This document shows positions 36,002-45,127 of a stretch of DNA of 64,000 bases, in pieces. The DNA is from Pseudomonas batumici (GTDB taxonomy: Bacteria; Pseudomonadota; Gammaproteobacteria; Pseudomonadales; Pseudomonadaceae). Made by a program: the position numbers and the translations under genes. Under the pieces are notes generated by a model. That model did not search any database and was not told the DNA's origin. It worked only from the letters and a program-made list of their open reading frames with translations. The stretch is taken from assembly GCF_000820515.1 (NCBI RefSeq), contig NZ_JXDG01000010.1, positions 1 to 64,000 on the forward strand. Reading direction: 5' to 3'. The number at the start of each line of letters is the position of its first letter. Position 1 is the first letter of the stretch.

Positions 36002-36805
36002 TCAATGCACCACCGCATTCGGCGGCAATTGCCCCAGCCGCTCGGTCAGCCGCAGCCGCTGGATCGGGTCATCGCAGAGCAGTAGCGCCCGTTCCAGGTC
36101 ATAGCGCTCGGCCCGTGGACAATCGAGCTGCTGGTAGAGACTGGCGCGGGCCAGGTAGTCGCTGGCATTGGCCTGGCCCAGCTCCAGGACCCGCTCGGCA
36201 TCCACCAGGGCAGCGAGGAAATCGTCGTTGGTCTGGTGCAATTGCCGCAGGTTGCGCGATAAGCGCTGGAGCATCTGTACGGGTGTAGCGGTGTGCATGT
36301 GCTCGGCTTTCAGCAGCGCAGTCGGGCCGTACTGGCGGGTCAGCAACTCGCGGCAGTCGTTGGGATAAAGACGTCGGCCGCCGCACGGATCGAGCAGATG
36401 ATCGGCCCCCGGCACCCGCAGCAGGAAATGCCCGGGAAAGTTCACCCCCACCAGCGGAATCTCCAGTTGCCGGGCCAGCTCCAGGGCGATCAAAGCCAGT
36501 ACCAGCGGCTGCCCGCGTCGGCGCTGCAGGACTTTGTCGAGCAGTGCCGCGTGAGGGCGCAACGGGGTGAACTCGTCCTGCTGGAAACCCAGATCGTTCA
36601 TTCGCCGCAACAGCGGCTGAGCCAACTCGCTGACCGGCAGCATCGGCAGGCCGGCGCTGACCCGTTGTTGCAGGTCGCGGAAGTCACGCAGCACGGACTC
36701 GGGTCGAACCTGCGGGTCATGCTCGGCCGCCATCCACAAGGCCGCTTCGAACACTGCGGGCGGGGTGCGTTCCAGGCAGGCGAAAAAGGCTTGGCGGGGG
36801 TTCAT
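36002..36805 (-). CDS. SirB1-like protein (transglutaminase-like/TPR)
   Basis: The 267-residue protein has the transglutaminase-like SirB1 domain (about 30-185: LLDKVLQRRRGQPLVLALIALELA, GVNFPGHFLLR, LDPCGG) and C-terminal TPR-like helices (about 195-260). The classical Cys-His-Asp triad is not complete, as usual for this family, whose role is unknown. ATG 36805 is preceded by GGAG at good spacing. Convergent with the maiA operon. Confidence 0.8.
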   Translation of the reverse strand: MNPRQAFFACLERTPPAVFEAALWMAAEHDPQVRPESVLRDFRDLQQRVSAGLPMLPVSELAQPLLRRMNDLGFQQDEFTPLRPHAALLDKVLQRRRGQPLVLALIALELARQLEIPLVGVNFPGHFLLRVPGADHLLDPCGGRRLYPNDCRELLTRQYGPTALLKAEHMHTATPVQMLQRLSRNLRQLHQTNDDFLAALVDAERVLELGQANASDYLARASLYQQLDCPRAERYDLERALLLCDDPIQRLRLTERLGQLPPNAVVH

Positions 36806-36983
36806 CAAAATCTCCGGCAGAGTCTCTGTTTTAGCCCCGCGACGGGCTTTCGTCCAGTCTCTTGCACAGGTCTATGGTTATATCGAAAAGCCTGAAAACG
36901 CCATGGGCTTATTCCTGCTTGCTTCTGCAAGCTTTCCCACGAGGCCTATAATCGCTATCAGGTAGTAGTCAGGGGGCCTCTCG

Positions 36984-38003
36984 ATGTTCGCTCTCATGCA
37001 AAGCACTCGTCTTGAGTCGCTGCACCTCAGCGTCGATCCGGTTTCCGGGTTGAAGGCGGTGATTGCCATTCATAACCGTCGTCTCGGGCCGGCACTGGGA
37101 GGCTGTCGCTACCTGGCCTATCCCGACGATGAAAGCGCGATGGTCGATGCCATTCGCCTGGCCCAGGGCATGAGCTACAAGGCCGCGCTCGCGGGGTTGG
37201 CGGTAGGCGGCGGCAAGGCGGTGATCATTCGTCCGCCCCATGTGGAAAGCCGCGCCGCCTTGTTCGAAGCCTTCGGCCGTTGCATCGAGCAACTCAATGG
37301 ACGCTACATCACGGCCATCGATAGCGGTACCTCCACCGCCGATATGGACTGCATTGCCCAATACACCCAGCATGTCACCAGCACCACGAGCGCCGGCGAT
37401 CCGTCGCCTCACGCGGCCATGGGCGTGTTCGCCGGGATTCGCACCACCGCCATGGCGCGGCTGGGCAGCGACAACCTGGAGGGTTTGCGGGTGGCGGTGC
37501 AGGGCCTGGGCAATGTCGGTTATGCCCTGGCCGAGCAGTTGCACGCGGCGGGGGCGGAGTTGCTGGTCAGCGATACCGACCCGGGCAAGGTGCAACTGGC
37601 CATGGAACAACTGGGCGCGCACCCGGTCGCCTGTGAAGCCCTGCTCAGTACCCCGTGTGACATTCTTGCCCCTTGCAGCATAGGCAATGTGCTTACCAGC
37701 CAGAGTGTGGCGCAACTGCGTTGTGCCGCGGTGGCCGGTTCGGCCAGCACCCAGCTGACGCATATCAGCGTCGCCGACCAGTTGGAAAAGCGCGGCATTC
37801 TTTATGCGCCCGACTACGTGATCAGCTCTGGCGGGTTGATCTATGTCGCCCTCAAGCATCAGGGCGAGTCACTGCCGACCATCACCGCCCATCTGTCCCG
37901 TATCGGAGCCCGCCTGACCGAGGTCTTCGGTCATGCCCAGGCGGAAAAGCGTTCGCCGGCGCGGGTGGCCGACGAATTGGCGGAGCGTCTACTTTACCGG
38001 TAA
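36984..38003 (+). CDS. Glu/Leu/Phe/Val dehydrogenase family protein, leucine-dehydrogenase-like
   Basis: The 339-residue NAD-dependent amino-acid dehydrogenase has the ELFV N domain with GPALGGCRYL, the catalytic Lys in YKAALAGLAVGGGKAVI, and the Rossmann motif VQGLGNVGYALAEQL. It resembles leucine dehydrogenases, which oxidatively deaminate branched-chain amino acids. A strong AGGGGG ribosome site and a TATAAT at 36957-36962 precede it. Confidence 0.87.
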   Translation: MFALMQSTRLESLHLSVDPVSGLKAVIAIHNRRLGPALGGCRYLAYPDDESAMVDAIRLAQGMSYKAALAGLAVGGGKAVIIRPPHVESRAALFEAFGRCIEQLNGRYITAIDSGTSTADMDCIAQYTQHVTSTTSAGDPSPHAAMGVFAGIRTTAMARLGSDNLEGLRVAVQGLGNVGYALAEQLHAAGAELLVSDTDPGKVQLAMEQLGAHPVACEALLSTPCDILAPCSIGNVLTSQSVAQLRCAAVAGSASTQLTHISVADQLEKRGILYAPDYVISSGGLIYVALKHQGESLPTITAHLSRIGARLTEVFGHAQAEKRSPARVADELAERLLYR

Positions 38004-38224
38004 CTCCTTGATAGGGCTTGGAACATTCCCCCAGCTGGCATAAACCAGCTTGATCGGCATGGCGTCAATAAAATGGCTAAATATTTAGCCTTACCGTTTT
38101 TTTGTAATATTTGATCTAAATTCTTAACGGATTGTTGACGCTATCACTTTGGTATCATCATAATGCCCGCCATTACTAAGGTGTAAGAGAATCCGGAAAG
38201 GGTGATCGACGTCTAAGGTAGGAC
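38004..38224. promoter_or_regulatory. Regulatory region of the cellulose operon
   Basis: This AT-rich 221-bp gap holds a FleQ-box-like sequence (38064-38077), a perfect palindrome GGCTAAATATTTAGCC (38075-38090) and a plausible sigma-70 promoter TTGACG (38135-38140), 18 bp, CATAAT (38159-38164). bcsE starts at 38225 after AGGTAGGA. Confidence 0.6.
38064..38077. promoter_or_regulatory. Candidate FleQ box before bcsE
   Basis: GTCAATAAAATGGC agrees with the reported FleQ consensus GTCAATAAATTGAC at 12 of 14 positions. FleQ is the c-di-GMP-responsive regulator of exopolysaccharide genes in Pseudomonas. The site lies 58 bp upstream of the putative -35. Binding is inferred. Confidence 0.5.
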
Positions 38225-39805
38225 ATGCCGATCGCGCTGTATCTGGTCCTAAGGGAAGAGAACTTGAGTCAGGTCACCCTAGCCATTCGTCATCTGCATG
38301 ATGAGCAGATCTTGTTGGACAACGGCGGCCTTTATTGGGTAGCTGTGGATCAGGCAAGTGACTCTGCCGCGCTGGCCGTCCAATGCCTGGCCGCGATGCC
38401 GGCCAATGCGCGAGCGACCTTGGTGTGCTGCGAGCATTCAAGTCAGGAGCTGGCCAGCAAACTGGCGGCAGATACCGGTCCCGGTCTGCTGAAGCTGTTC
38501 GACATCAATAAAGCCGACATCGGCCTGACCCTCAAATCGCTGGTCGGCGAGCTGACCCGTACTGCTCCGGCAGCCGACAGCACCCTTGTCCTGATGCTGC
38601 CCGACAGCGCCTGGCAGAGCGACGTCGCGCCGCAGCTGCAGCAATGCTGCCTGTCCCTGAGGCAATGGCTGCGCGCACGCCAATGCAGCCTGTTGGTGAT
38701 CAGTCATGGCCAGGCGTCTCAACTGCATGACCGCTTGTTGCGGCTCAACGATACGCTCTCCGGGCTCGCTCAGCTCTATCGCCGTGACGGTGGTATTTGC
38801 TATCAATTGCACTACTGGCGCAGCGAACTGGGCGTGTGCAGCGGGCAGGAGTTCGAACTCGAGTTGGGCGAGGGCGGTTTTGCGCTGTCGGTCAATGAGC
38901 AGGCCAATGAGCAGTTGAGCCACACCGACGACCAGCGTATCTACCTGACCCAGCGTCCGGTGCTTGAGGGCTCGCCGCCCTTATCGGATCAGTGGAGGCT
39001 GTTCGAGAGCCGCGAGGATTTGCTCCAGCAAGCCAGCCGCGCGCGGGCTGCCAGCATCATCGTGGCCATCGATAGCAACCGGGATGTCGAAGCGCTGGCC
39101 CGTCAGATTCACGCCCTGCGCGAGCGCTGCGGCATCGCGCTGAAGATCATTGTTCGCGAGATGGAGCCCTGCCTGCGTTATCGGGACGAGCGCTTGCTGG
39201 TGTCCTGCGGGGCCAACATCACCGTGCCTTATGGGACGACGCTGGCACACTTCTTCAGCATCATCGACAGCGTCCAGGGCCAGACCTGGCGCCGGAGTCG
39301 CATCACCGACTTCCAATTGATCTTCGAACGCCTGCGCCCGCCCGCCGAGCGCGGCCTGTTGGCGCCCCGGGAGTTCATCCGCACGTTGGAACGCGTCTAC
39401 AGCGGCGCCTCTGGCGAAGTCAGCCACCAACTGCTCAAACTGATGCCGCGCGGTGGCCTGGCCATTGAGCAGTACTTGAATCAAATCGGCTTGCGTCGTT
39501 TCGGTGACGTCGCCTGCGTGGTCAACGGTGCCTTCTATCTGTTCCTGTTCGCCTGTCGCGCGGACGGGCTGGAACCCGCGTTGGGGAATATCTGCCGGCT
39601 GTCCTGGCGCGATCTCTTCAGCGATTTCCAGGCGTTCCCCGGCCTTGAAGCGTTGCCGCGCGAGGACTTCCTCGCGGAAACCTCGCTGCCTCCAACCTTC
39701 ATTCTGGCAGAAGAGCGCACCGCCGGTAGTTCCGCCGGAGCCGCCGGGCATGGCGCCTATTCGCCGCAACGCACCACACTGCCCATTACGGATCTCTGTT
39801 CATGA
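38225..39805 (+). CDS. bcsE: Cellulose biosynthesis protein BcsE (c-di-GMP-binding)
   Basis: The 526-residue cytoplasmic protein matches BcsE, which boosts cellulose synthesis and binds c-di-GMP through a GIL domain. The GIL RxxD motif is seen as RYRDE at residue 318, followed by LLVSCGANITVPYGTTLAHFF. The degenerate N-terminal receiver-like part spans about 1-200. It is the first gene of the operon and overlaps bcsF by ATGA. Confidence 0.9.
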   Translation: MPIALYLVLREENLSQVTLAIRHLHDEQILLDNGGLYWVAVDQASDSAALAVQCLAAMPANARATLVCCEHSSQELASKLAADTGPGLLKLFDINKADIGLTLKSLVGELTRTAPAADSTLVLMLPDSAWQSDVAPQLQQCCLSLRQWLRARQCSLLVISHGQASQLHDRLLRLNDTLSGLAQLYRRDGGICYQLHYWRSELGVCSGQEFELELGEGGFALSVNEQANEQLSHTDDQRIYLTQRPVLEGSPPLSDQWRLFESREDLLQQASRARAASIIVAIDSNRDVEALARQIHALRERCGIALKIIVREMEPCLRYRDERLLVSCGANITVPYGTTLAHFFSIIDSVQGQTWRRSRITDFQLIFERLRPPAERGLLAPREFIRTLERVYSGASGEVSHQLLKLMPRGGLAIEQYLNQIGLRRFGDVACVVNGAFYLFLFACRADGLEPALGNICRLSWRDLFSDFQAFPGLEALPREDFLAETSLPPTFILAEERTAGSSAGAAGHGAYSPQRTTLPITDLCS

Positions 39806-39993
39806 GTTATTCCGAACTGATCCAGGTGATTGGCCTCAGCTGCCTGCTGACCCTGGCACTGATCATGGTACTGACCCGGCTGGGTCGCCGTTTTCTGGCC
39901 GTCGTGCAGGGGCTCCTGCCTCCGCGTTACCTCAAATCCCGTGGCGTGCGTCGTCGCGCCCCTGCCCAAAGCGAGCCCCATGAGCCGGTATGA
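39802..39993 (+). CDS. bcsF: Cellulose biosynthesis protein BcsF
   Basis: The 63-residue protein has one membrane segment (about residues 5-25, LIQVIGLSCLLTLALIMVL) and a basic tail with PPRYLKSRGVRRR. BcsF anchors BcsE to the membrane in E. coli. The start overlaps the bcsE stop (ATGA), and the end overlaps bcsG by 14 bp. Confidence 0.88.
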   Translation: MSYSELIQVIGLSCLLTLALIMVLTRLGRRFLAVVQGLLPPRYLKSRGVRRRAPAQSEPHEPV

Positions 39994-41608
39994 AGTCATT
40001 AACCCGGTGTCGGTGCGTGTCTGGCCGGGCCTGGGTCACTGGAATCTGTATTTCCTCCTCAAATTCGTCCTGCTGTGGGCGGGTTACCTGAACCTGCAGA
40101 TAGTGCCTAATCTGGTGTTCGCTGCGGCGTTGTTGCTGCCGTTGCCCAATCGTTATCTGCGCATCCTGCGCACCGTCATAGCGATCCCGGTGGGCGTTGC
40201 GCTGTTTTATCAGGACACCTGGCTGCCGCCCTTCAGCCGTCTGTTGGACCAGCCGGGTGTGTTGAATTTCAGCGGCGCCTACCTGGTCGAGCTGGTGGGG
40301 CGTTTCATCGACTGGAACCTGTGTGCGCTGTTGGCTGTGCTGGCGGTGGCCTATGCCTTCGTCCGTCACTGGCTGCGCCTGACCACCCTGAGCGTGCTGG
40401 GTCTGGCCTGGCTGGCCAGTGCCAACGTGCTGTCCCTGCACGCCGGCAGCGAGCCGGTCGCGGCGTCGGCCAGTGGCGCCCCCGTGGCTACGGCGAGCAC
40501 GGCCGCCCCGGACAGCGCGACACTGGAAGCCTATCTGCAGAAGTTCTATAGCACCGAGGCCGGGCGCAAGGTGGAGTTCAAGCCGGCGACTTCGGCCGTG
40601 CAGCCTTTCGATCTGTTGCTGATCAATATCTGTTCCATGGCCTGGGATGATCTGGACGCCGTGGGCCTGCGCGATAACACGCTGTTCCAGCAGATGGACG
40701 TGATTTTCGACAACTTCAACTCGGCCACCTCCTATAGCGGCCCGGCGGCTATCCGCCTGTTGCGCGCCAGTTGCGGACAGGTTCCGCACAGCCAGCTCTA
40801 CGGCACGCCCCCGGAGCAGTGCCTGTTGATGGGTGACCTGAGCAAGCTGGGCTTTGCCAACGAAGTGATGCTCAACCACACGGGGCAGTTCGAAGGCTTC
40901 CTTGACGAAGTCCGTGCTCAAGGTTCGTTGCCGGCCCCCGCCGTCAGTACCCGCAAATTGCCGCGTGAACTGGTGGGTTTCGACGGTTCGCCGATCTTGC
41001 GTGATGCTCAGGTACTGGACACCTGGTGGAAGCACCGCGAAGACGAAAAGAGCGATCGCGTGGCGCTGTTCTACAACACCACCACGTTGCATGACGGCAA
41101 CCGTACGCTGACCGCCGATGGCGGCACCAAGAGCAGTGATTACAAACCGCGTGCCCAGGGGCTGATCGACGACCTCAACGGCTTCATCAAACAGCTGGAG
41201 CTCAGCGGCCGTCGGGTGGTGGTGGTGATTGTGCCGGAACATGGTGCGGCACTGCATGGCGACCGCATGCAGATATCCGGCATGCGCGAGATACCGAGCC
41301 AGTCCATCACCCACGTGCCGGTCGGCATCAAGCTGGTGGGCATGGGGCGCAACCCCGGTGCCGCGCCACTGCACATCACCGAGCCGAGCAGCTTCCTGGC
41401 CCTGTCGGAAATCATCAGCCGCCTGTACGGCGCTCAATCCAAGGGGGATGGCCAAGGTCCCGACTGGTCGGCCCTGCTGAGCAACCTGCCGCAGACGGCG
41501 GCAGTCTCCGAAAACTCTGGCACCGTGGTCGTTGACTACGGCGGAAAACCCTACATCCGACTCAAGGAGAAAGCAGGATGGCTGCCCTACCCACAGCGCT
41601 TCAAGTGA
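39980..41608 (+). CDS. bcsG: Cellulose phosphoethanolamine transferase BcsG
   Basis: The 542-residue inner-membrane protein has about five N-terminal membrane segments (20-160) and a periplasmic alkaline-phosphatase-fold domain (about 190-540). NSATSYSGPAAIRLLRASCG is the nucleophile region, and VVVVIVPEHGAAL holds metal ligands. BcsG attaches phosphoethanolamine from lipid to nascent cellulose. ATG 39980 gives MSRYEVINP. Its presence predicts pEtN cellulose, not the acetylated kind of SBW25 (which has wssFGHI). Confidence 0.9.
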   Translation: MSRYEVINPVSVRVWPGLGHWNLYFLLKFVLLWAGYLNLQIVPNLVFAAALLLPLPNRYLRILRTVIAIPVGVALFYQDTWLPPFSRLLDQPGVLNFSGAYLVELVGRFIDWNLCALLAVLAVAYAFVRHWLRLTTLSVLGLAWLASANVLSLHAGSEPVAASASGAPVATASTAAPDSATLEAYLQKFYSTEAGRKVEFKPATSAVQPFDLLLINICSMAWDDLDAVGLRDNTLFQQMDVIFDNFNSATSYSGPAAIRLLRASCGQVPHSQLYGTPPEQCLLMGDLSKLGFANEVMLNHTGQFEGFLDEVRAQGSLPAPAVSTRKLPRELVGFDGSPILRDAQVLDTWWKHREDEKSDRVALFYNTTTLHDGNRTLTADGGTKSSDYKPRAQGLIDDLNGFIKQLELSGRRVVVVIVPEHGAALHGDRMQISGMREIPSQSITHVPVGIKLVGMGRNPGAAPLHITEPSSFLALSEIISRLYGAQSKGDGQGPDWSALLSNLPQTAAVSENSGTVVVDYGGKPYIRLKEKAGWLPYPQRFK

Positions 41609-41817
41609 AGGCCAAGGTGCAGTCGCGTGCCGATCGTGCCGATGACATCGCACGCCTGAAGCAGGAGCTTGAGCTGCCCGAACTGGACTACGTGGACATT
41701 TCCGCGCAGATCGAATTGCAAAAGGCGCTGCATCGCTGGCCGCTGCTGGTGGAGATGCAGAGCCAGCAACCGGCGGCCCTGCCGGCGGTGCATGAGCGAC
41801 CTGGAGCGCTGTCTTGA
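41578..41817 (+). CDS. bcsR: Small BcsR-like cellulose protein
   Basis: The 79-residue protein matches E. coli BcsR (YhjR): LKQELELPELDYVDIS then ELQKALHRWPLLVEM align with LKQAFSLPDIDYADIS and KRWPLLAE. In E. coli BcsR forms a complex with BcsQ and BcsE that controls the synthase. It overlaps bcsG by 31 bp and bcsQ by three bases, and has its own ribosome site (AAGGAG). This is short and easy to miss. Confidence 0.85.
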   Translation: MAALPTALQVKAKVQSRADRADDIARLKQELELPELDYVDISAQIELQKALHRWPLLVEMQSQQPAALPAVHERPGALS

Positions 41818-42536
41818 CCAGCCTCAGCCTGCGCGGCCTGCGCGGCGGCGTCGGCACCAGCTCGCTGTTGGCGGCCACGGGGCATGCATTGCATAGCCTT
41901 GGCGAGCGCGTGCTGCTGGTCGACATGTGCCCGGAGAACCTGCTTCGCCTGCACTTCGGCGTCAGCGTCAGCGAACCTGACGGCTGGGCGCGCGCCATGA
42001 TCGACGGTGTCGGCTGGAATACCCAGGCCTGGACCGTGGAGCCGGGGCTGGGCGTGTTGCCTTATGGCCGCCTGAAACGGGAAGAGCAGGATCAGATCGA
42101 GCAACACCTGCTCAAGGATCCGGAGTTGTGGCGCCGCCGCCAGGCCAGCCTTGCCGAACACTTTGACTGGATCCTGTTCGACGTACCCTTGCGCTTGCCC
42201 GGTCATGCGCATGTCGGACCCTGTGCGTTGCGCCTGCGGATTGTCGAGGCGGATGCCGCCTGCCATGTGCTGTTGCAGCAGGAAGAAGCCCTCGGCGGGC
42301 ATCTGCTGATCAACCGCTTCGACCCGGTCAGCCAATTGCAGCGCGACCTGCTGCTGATCTGGCGCAAACAATATGGGGCCCGCCTGCTGCCACTGAGCGT
42401 GCATCAGGATGAAGCCATGCGCGAAGCCTTGGCGTTCAAGAAACCGGTGGGTGCTTATGCCCAAGCCAGCCTGGCTGCCCAGGATGTGTTGAGCCTGGCC
42501 ACCTGGTGCCTGACCCGACGCCTGGAGCCGGTATGA
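41814..42536 (+). CDS. bcsQ: Cellulose synthase accessory ATPase BcsQ
   Basis: The 240-residue MinD/ParA-like protein (SIMIBI) has a deviant P-loop RGGVGTSSLLAA, VLLVDMCPENLLRL and LPLSVHQDEAMREALAFKKPVG, as in E. coli BcsQ. It has an essential role in polar positioning and assembly of the synthase with BcsR/E. The start is TTG 41814, overlapping the bcsR stop (TTGA). BcsA follows with ATGA overlap. Confidence 0.9.
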   Translation: MTSLSLRGLRGGVGTSSLLAATGHALHSLGERVLLVDMCPENLLRLHFGVSVSEPDGWARAMIDGVGWNTQAWTVEPGLGVLPYGRLKREEQDQIEQHLLKDPELWRRRQASLAEHFDWILFDVPLRLPGHAHVGPCALRLRIVEADAACHVLLQQEEALGGHLLINRFDPVSQLQRDLLLIWRKQYGARLLPLSVHQDEAMREALAFKKPVGAYAQASLAAQDVLSLATWCLTRRLEPV

Positions 42537-45127
42537 TCGCCCGCGTTTTCCCTTATGCCCACCTGCGTCGGCGCTATGACTGTGCGCCGCCAGTCGCACT
42601 GTTGCTGGCGACAATGAATGCCCTGGCGTGGCTGCTGTTGCGCCTGGAGTCGCCGAACTGGCGCGCGGTGCTCGATCAGCCCAGGCGCTGGTATCCGCAA
42701 CTGAGCGACAAGGCCCCGAGCCTGGGCGACCCGTTGCGCTATGCGGTGCAAAGCCTCTGGCTGGTGCTGGTCCGCCCGGCCAGGTCGCCGGGTTGGACAT
42801 TGACCACCCCGGCCTGGCTCAAGGCCGTCGGGGCGCTGTACCTGCGGCTGTGGGCCCGGGTCGGCAAGACCCTGGAAGAATTGCCCGTGCGCGCCGAGGC
42901 CAGCCAGCAGATTCGCCAGAGCAGTCATTGGTGGAAAGGCCTGGACCGTCGCAACCAACGCCTGGTCAACGCGGCCATCGGCGTCGTCGCCTTCATCTTC
43001 ACGATGTTGTGCATCACCGAGCCCTTCGGTTACTTCGCCCAGTCGGTGTTCGTCTTGCTGCTATGGGCGCTGGCCATGCTGGTGCGGCGGATTCCGGGAC
43101 GCTTTCCGACGTTGTTGATGGTGGTGTTGTCGACCATCGTCTCGTGCCGCTACCTGTGGTGGCGCTACACCTCGACCTTGAACTGGAACCAACCGCTGGA
43201 CCTGGCTTGCGGGATGATCCTGCTGGTGGCCGAAACCTATTCCTGGGTGGTGTTGATCCTCGGGTACATCCAGACTTGCTGGCCCCTGGGCCGCAAGCCG
43301 GCGCTGCTGCCGAGCGACACAGGTCTTTGGCCCAGCGTCGACCTGTTGATCCCGACCTACAACGAAGACCTGTCAATCGTGCGGGGTACCGTGTATGCCG
43401 CCATGGGCATCGACTGGCCGAGCGACAAGCTGAACATCTACATTCTCGACGACGGCAGACGCGAGAGTTTCCGCCAGTTCGCGGCTGAGGTCGGCGTGGG
43501 CTACATCGCTCGCAGCGACAATCGTCACGCCAAGGCCGGTAACCTCAACCATGCGCTGAAGCAGATGAACAGCGAACTGGTCGCCATTTTCGACTGTGAC
43601 CACATCCCTGTGCGTTCCTTTCTGCAAATGACCACCGGCGGCTTTTTGGAAGATCCGAAGCTGGCGCTGGTGCAGACGCCGCACCATTTCCTGTCACCGG
43701 ACCCCTTTGAGCGCAACCTGAATGTGTTCCGCGAGCGCCCCAACGAAGGCGAGCTGTTCTATGGGGTGATCCAGGACGGCAACGACATGTGGAACTCGGC
43801 GTTTTTCTGCGGTTCATGCGCGGTGCTGCGGCGCACTGCGCTGAACGAGATCGGCGGCTTTGCCGTCGAGACCGTCACCGAGGACGCCCATACGGCGCTA
43901 CGCCTGCACCGCAACGGTTGGCGTTCGGCCTATGTCAAGGTGCCGCAAGCGGCCGGCCTGGCCACCGAAAGCCTGTCGGCGCACATCGGCCAGCGCATTC
44001 GCTGGGCCCGTGGCATGGCGCAGATCTTTCGCACCGACAATCCCTTGCTCGGAAAAGGCCTGACCTTCTTCCAGCGCATCTGCTACGCCAACGCGATGAT
44101 CCATTTCCTGGCCGGCCTGCCGCGCCTGGTGTTTCTGCTGGCGCCGTTGGCCTTTCTGTTTCTGCATGCCTACATCATCTACGCCCCGGCGCTGATGATC
44201 CTGCTGTACGTGCTGCCGCACATGATCCACGCCAGCCTCACCAACTCGCGGATGCAGGGCGACTATCGGCGGACGTTCTGGGGGGAGGTGTACGAGACCG
44301 TGCTGGCGTGGTACATCGCGCGTCCCACCACCGTGGCGCTGTTCAACCCCAGGAAGGGCAAGTTCAACGTCACCGCCAAGGGCGGCCTGATGGCGCACAA
44401 CCAGTTTGACTGGAAAATCGCCCAGCCGTACCTGCTCCTGGCGTCGCTGAACATGGCCGGCCTGGGTTTTGCCATCTGGCGCCTGATCTGTGGGCCCCGC
44501 GACGAAATCGTGACCGTTGTGGTGAGCATTCTCTGGGTGGTCTACAACCTGCTGATCATCGGCGGCGCGGTGGCGGTCGCCGCTGAAGCGCGCCAGGTTC
44601 GCCAGACCCATCGTGTACACGCCAAGCTGCCTGCCGCTGTGCGTCTTGAAAGTGGCCACGCTTACTCAGGCTTGTTGCAGGACTATTCCGACGGTGGTGC
44701 AGGCATCCATCTCGACACCTCGCTGTCGTTGCCGGTGGGCGGGAGAATCTCGCTGATGATGCAGCGCGGCACCCGTGAGTTCCTGTTCCCGGGCTACGTC
44801 AGTCGCAGCCACAAGCACTTCATCGGCATCAGCTTCAGTGGCTTCACTGCGCAACAGAAAGTCGACTTCGTGCAGTGCACGTTTGCCCGCGCCGATGCCT
44901 GGCTCAACTGGAGCGAGAATGTCACCCCCGATCGCCCGCTGCAGAGCTTTTTCGACATCGTCAAGCTGGGTGGCACCGGTTACTACCGCCTCTATGAATA
45001 CCTGCCTGCCTGGATCCGCGACATCGCCAGGCCGCCTTTGCGGATGTCGCGCTGGCTGGCCAGTTTCCTGCCGCGCATGCCGGCGGCTGACCCCACTCCC
45101 AATTCCCGATCAGTGAGCGCACCATGA
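42533..45127 (+). CDS. bcsA: UDP-forming cellulose synthase catalytic subunit BcsA
   Basis: The 864-residue GT2 synthase polymerises UDP-glucose and secretes the glucan through its own membrane channel. Motifs: D306-D307-G308, D354-C355-D356-H357, T449-E450-D451, and Q487RIRW491. The C-terminal PilZ domain shows R690QTHR694 and DYSDGGAG, so c-di-GMP activation is expected. There is an N-terminal extension of about 130 residues before the first conserved membrane block, as in enterobacterial BcsA. Overlaps bcsQ and bcsB by ATGA. Confidence 0.96.
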   Translation: MIARVFPYAHLRRRYDCAPPVALLLATMNALAWLLLRLESPNWRAVLDQPRRWYPQLSDKAPSLGDPLRYAVQSLWLVLVRPARSPGWTLTTPAWLKAVGALYLRLWARVGKTLEELPVRAEASQQIRQSSHWWKGLDRRNQRLVNAAIGVVAFIFTMLCITEPFGYFAQSVFVLLLWALAMLVRRIPGRFPTLLMVVLSTIVSCRYLWWRYTSTLNWNQPLDLACGMILLVAETYSWVVLILGYIQTCWPLGRKPALLPSDTGLWPSVDLLIPTYNEDLSIVRGTVYAAMGIDWPSDKLNIYILDDGRRESFRQFAAEVGVGYIARSDNRHAKAGNLNHALKQMNSELVAIFDCDHIPVRSFLQMTTGGFLEDPKLALVQTPHHFLSPDPFERNLNVFRERPNEGELFYGVIQDGNDMWNSAFFCGSCAVLRRTALNEIGGFAVETVTEDAHTALRLHRNGWRSAYVKVPQAAGLATESLSAHIGQRIRWARGMAQIFRTDNPLLGKGLTFFQRICYANAMIHFLAGLPRLVFLLAPLAFLFLHAYIIYAPALMILLYVLPHMIHASLTNSRMQGDYRRTFWGEVYETVLAWYIARPTTVALFNPRKGKFNVTAKGGLMAHNQFDWKIAQPYLLLASLNMAGLGFAIWRLICGPRDEIVTVVVSILWVVYNLLIIGGAVAVAAEARQVRQTHRVHAKLPAAVRLESGHAYSGLLQDYSDGGAGIHLDTSLSLPVGGRISLMMQRGTREFLFPGYVSRSHKHFIGISFSGFTAQQKVDFVQCTFARADAWLNWSENVTPDRPLQSFFDIVKLGGTGYYRLYEYLPAWIRDIARPPLRMSRWLASFLPRMPAADPTPNSRSVSAP

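Noticed and set aside
38075..38090. Perfect palindrome GGCTAAATATTTAGCC as a terminator for the dehydrogenase gene
   Set aside because: No T run follows directly (TTACCG intervenes) and it is AT-rich; more likely a regulatory dyad, so not called a terminator.
42506..42532. Longer BcsA start nine codons upstream
   Set aside because: It would overlap bcsQ out of the usual pattern; ATG 42533 gives the ATGA overlap seen throughout the operon.
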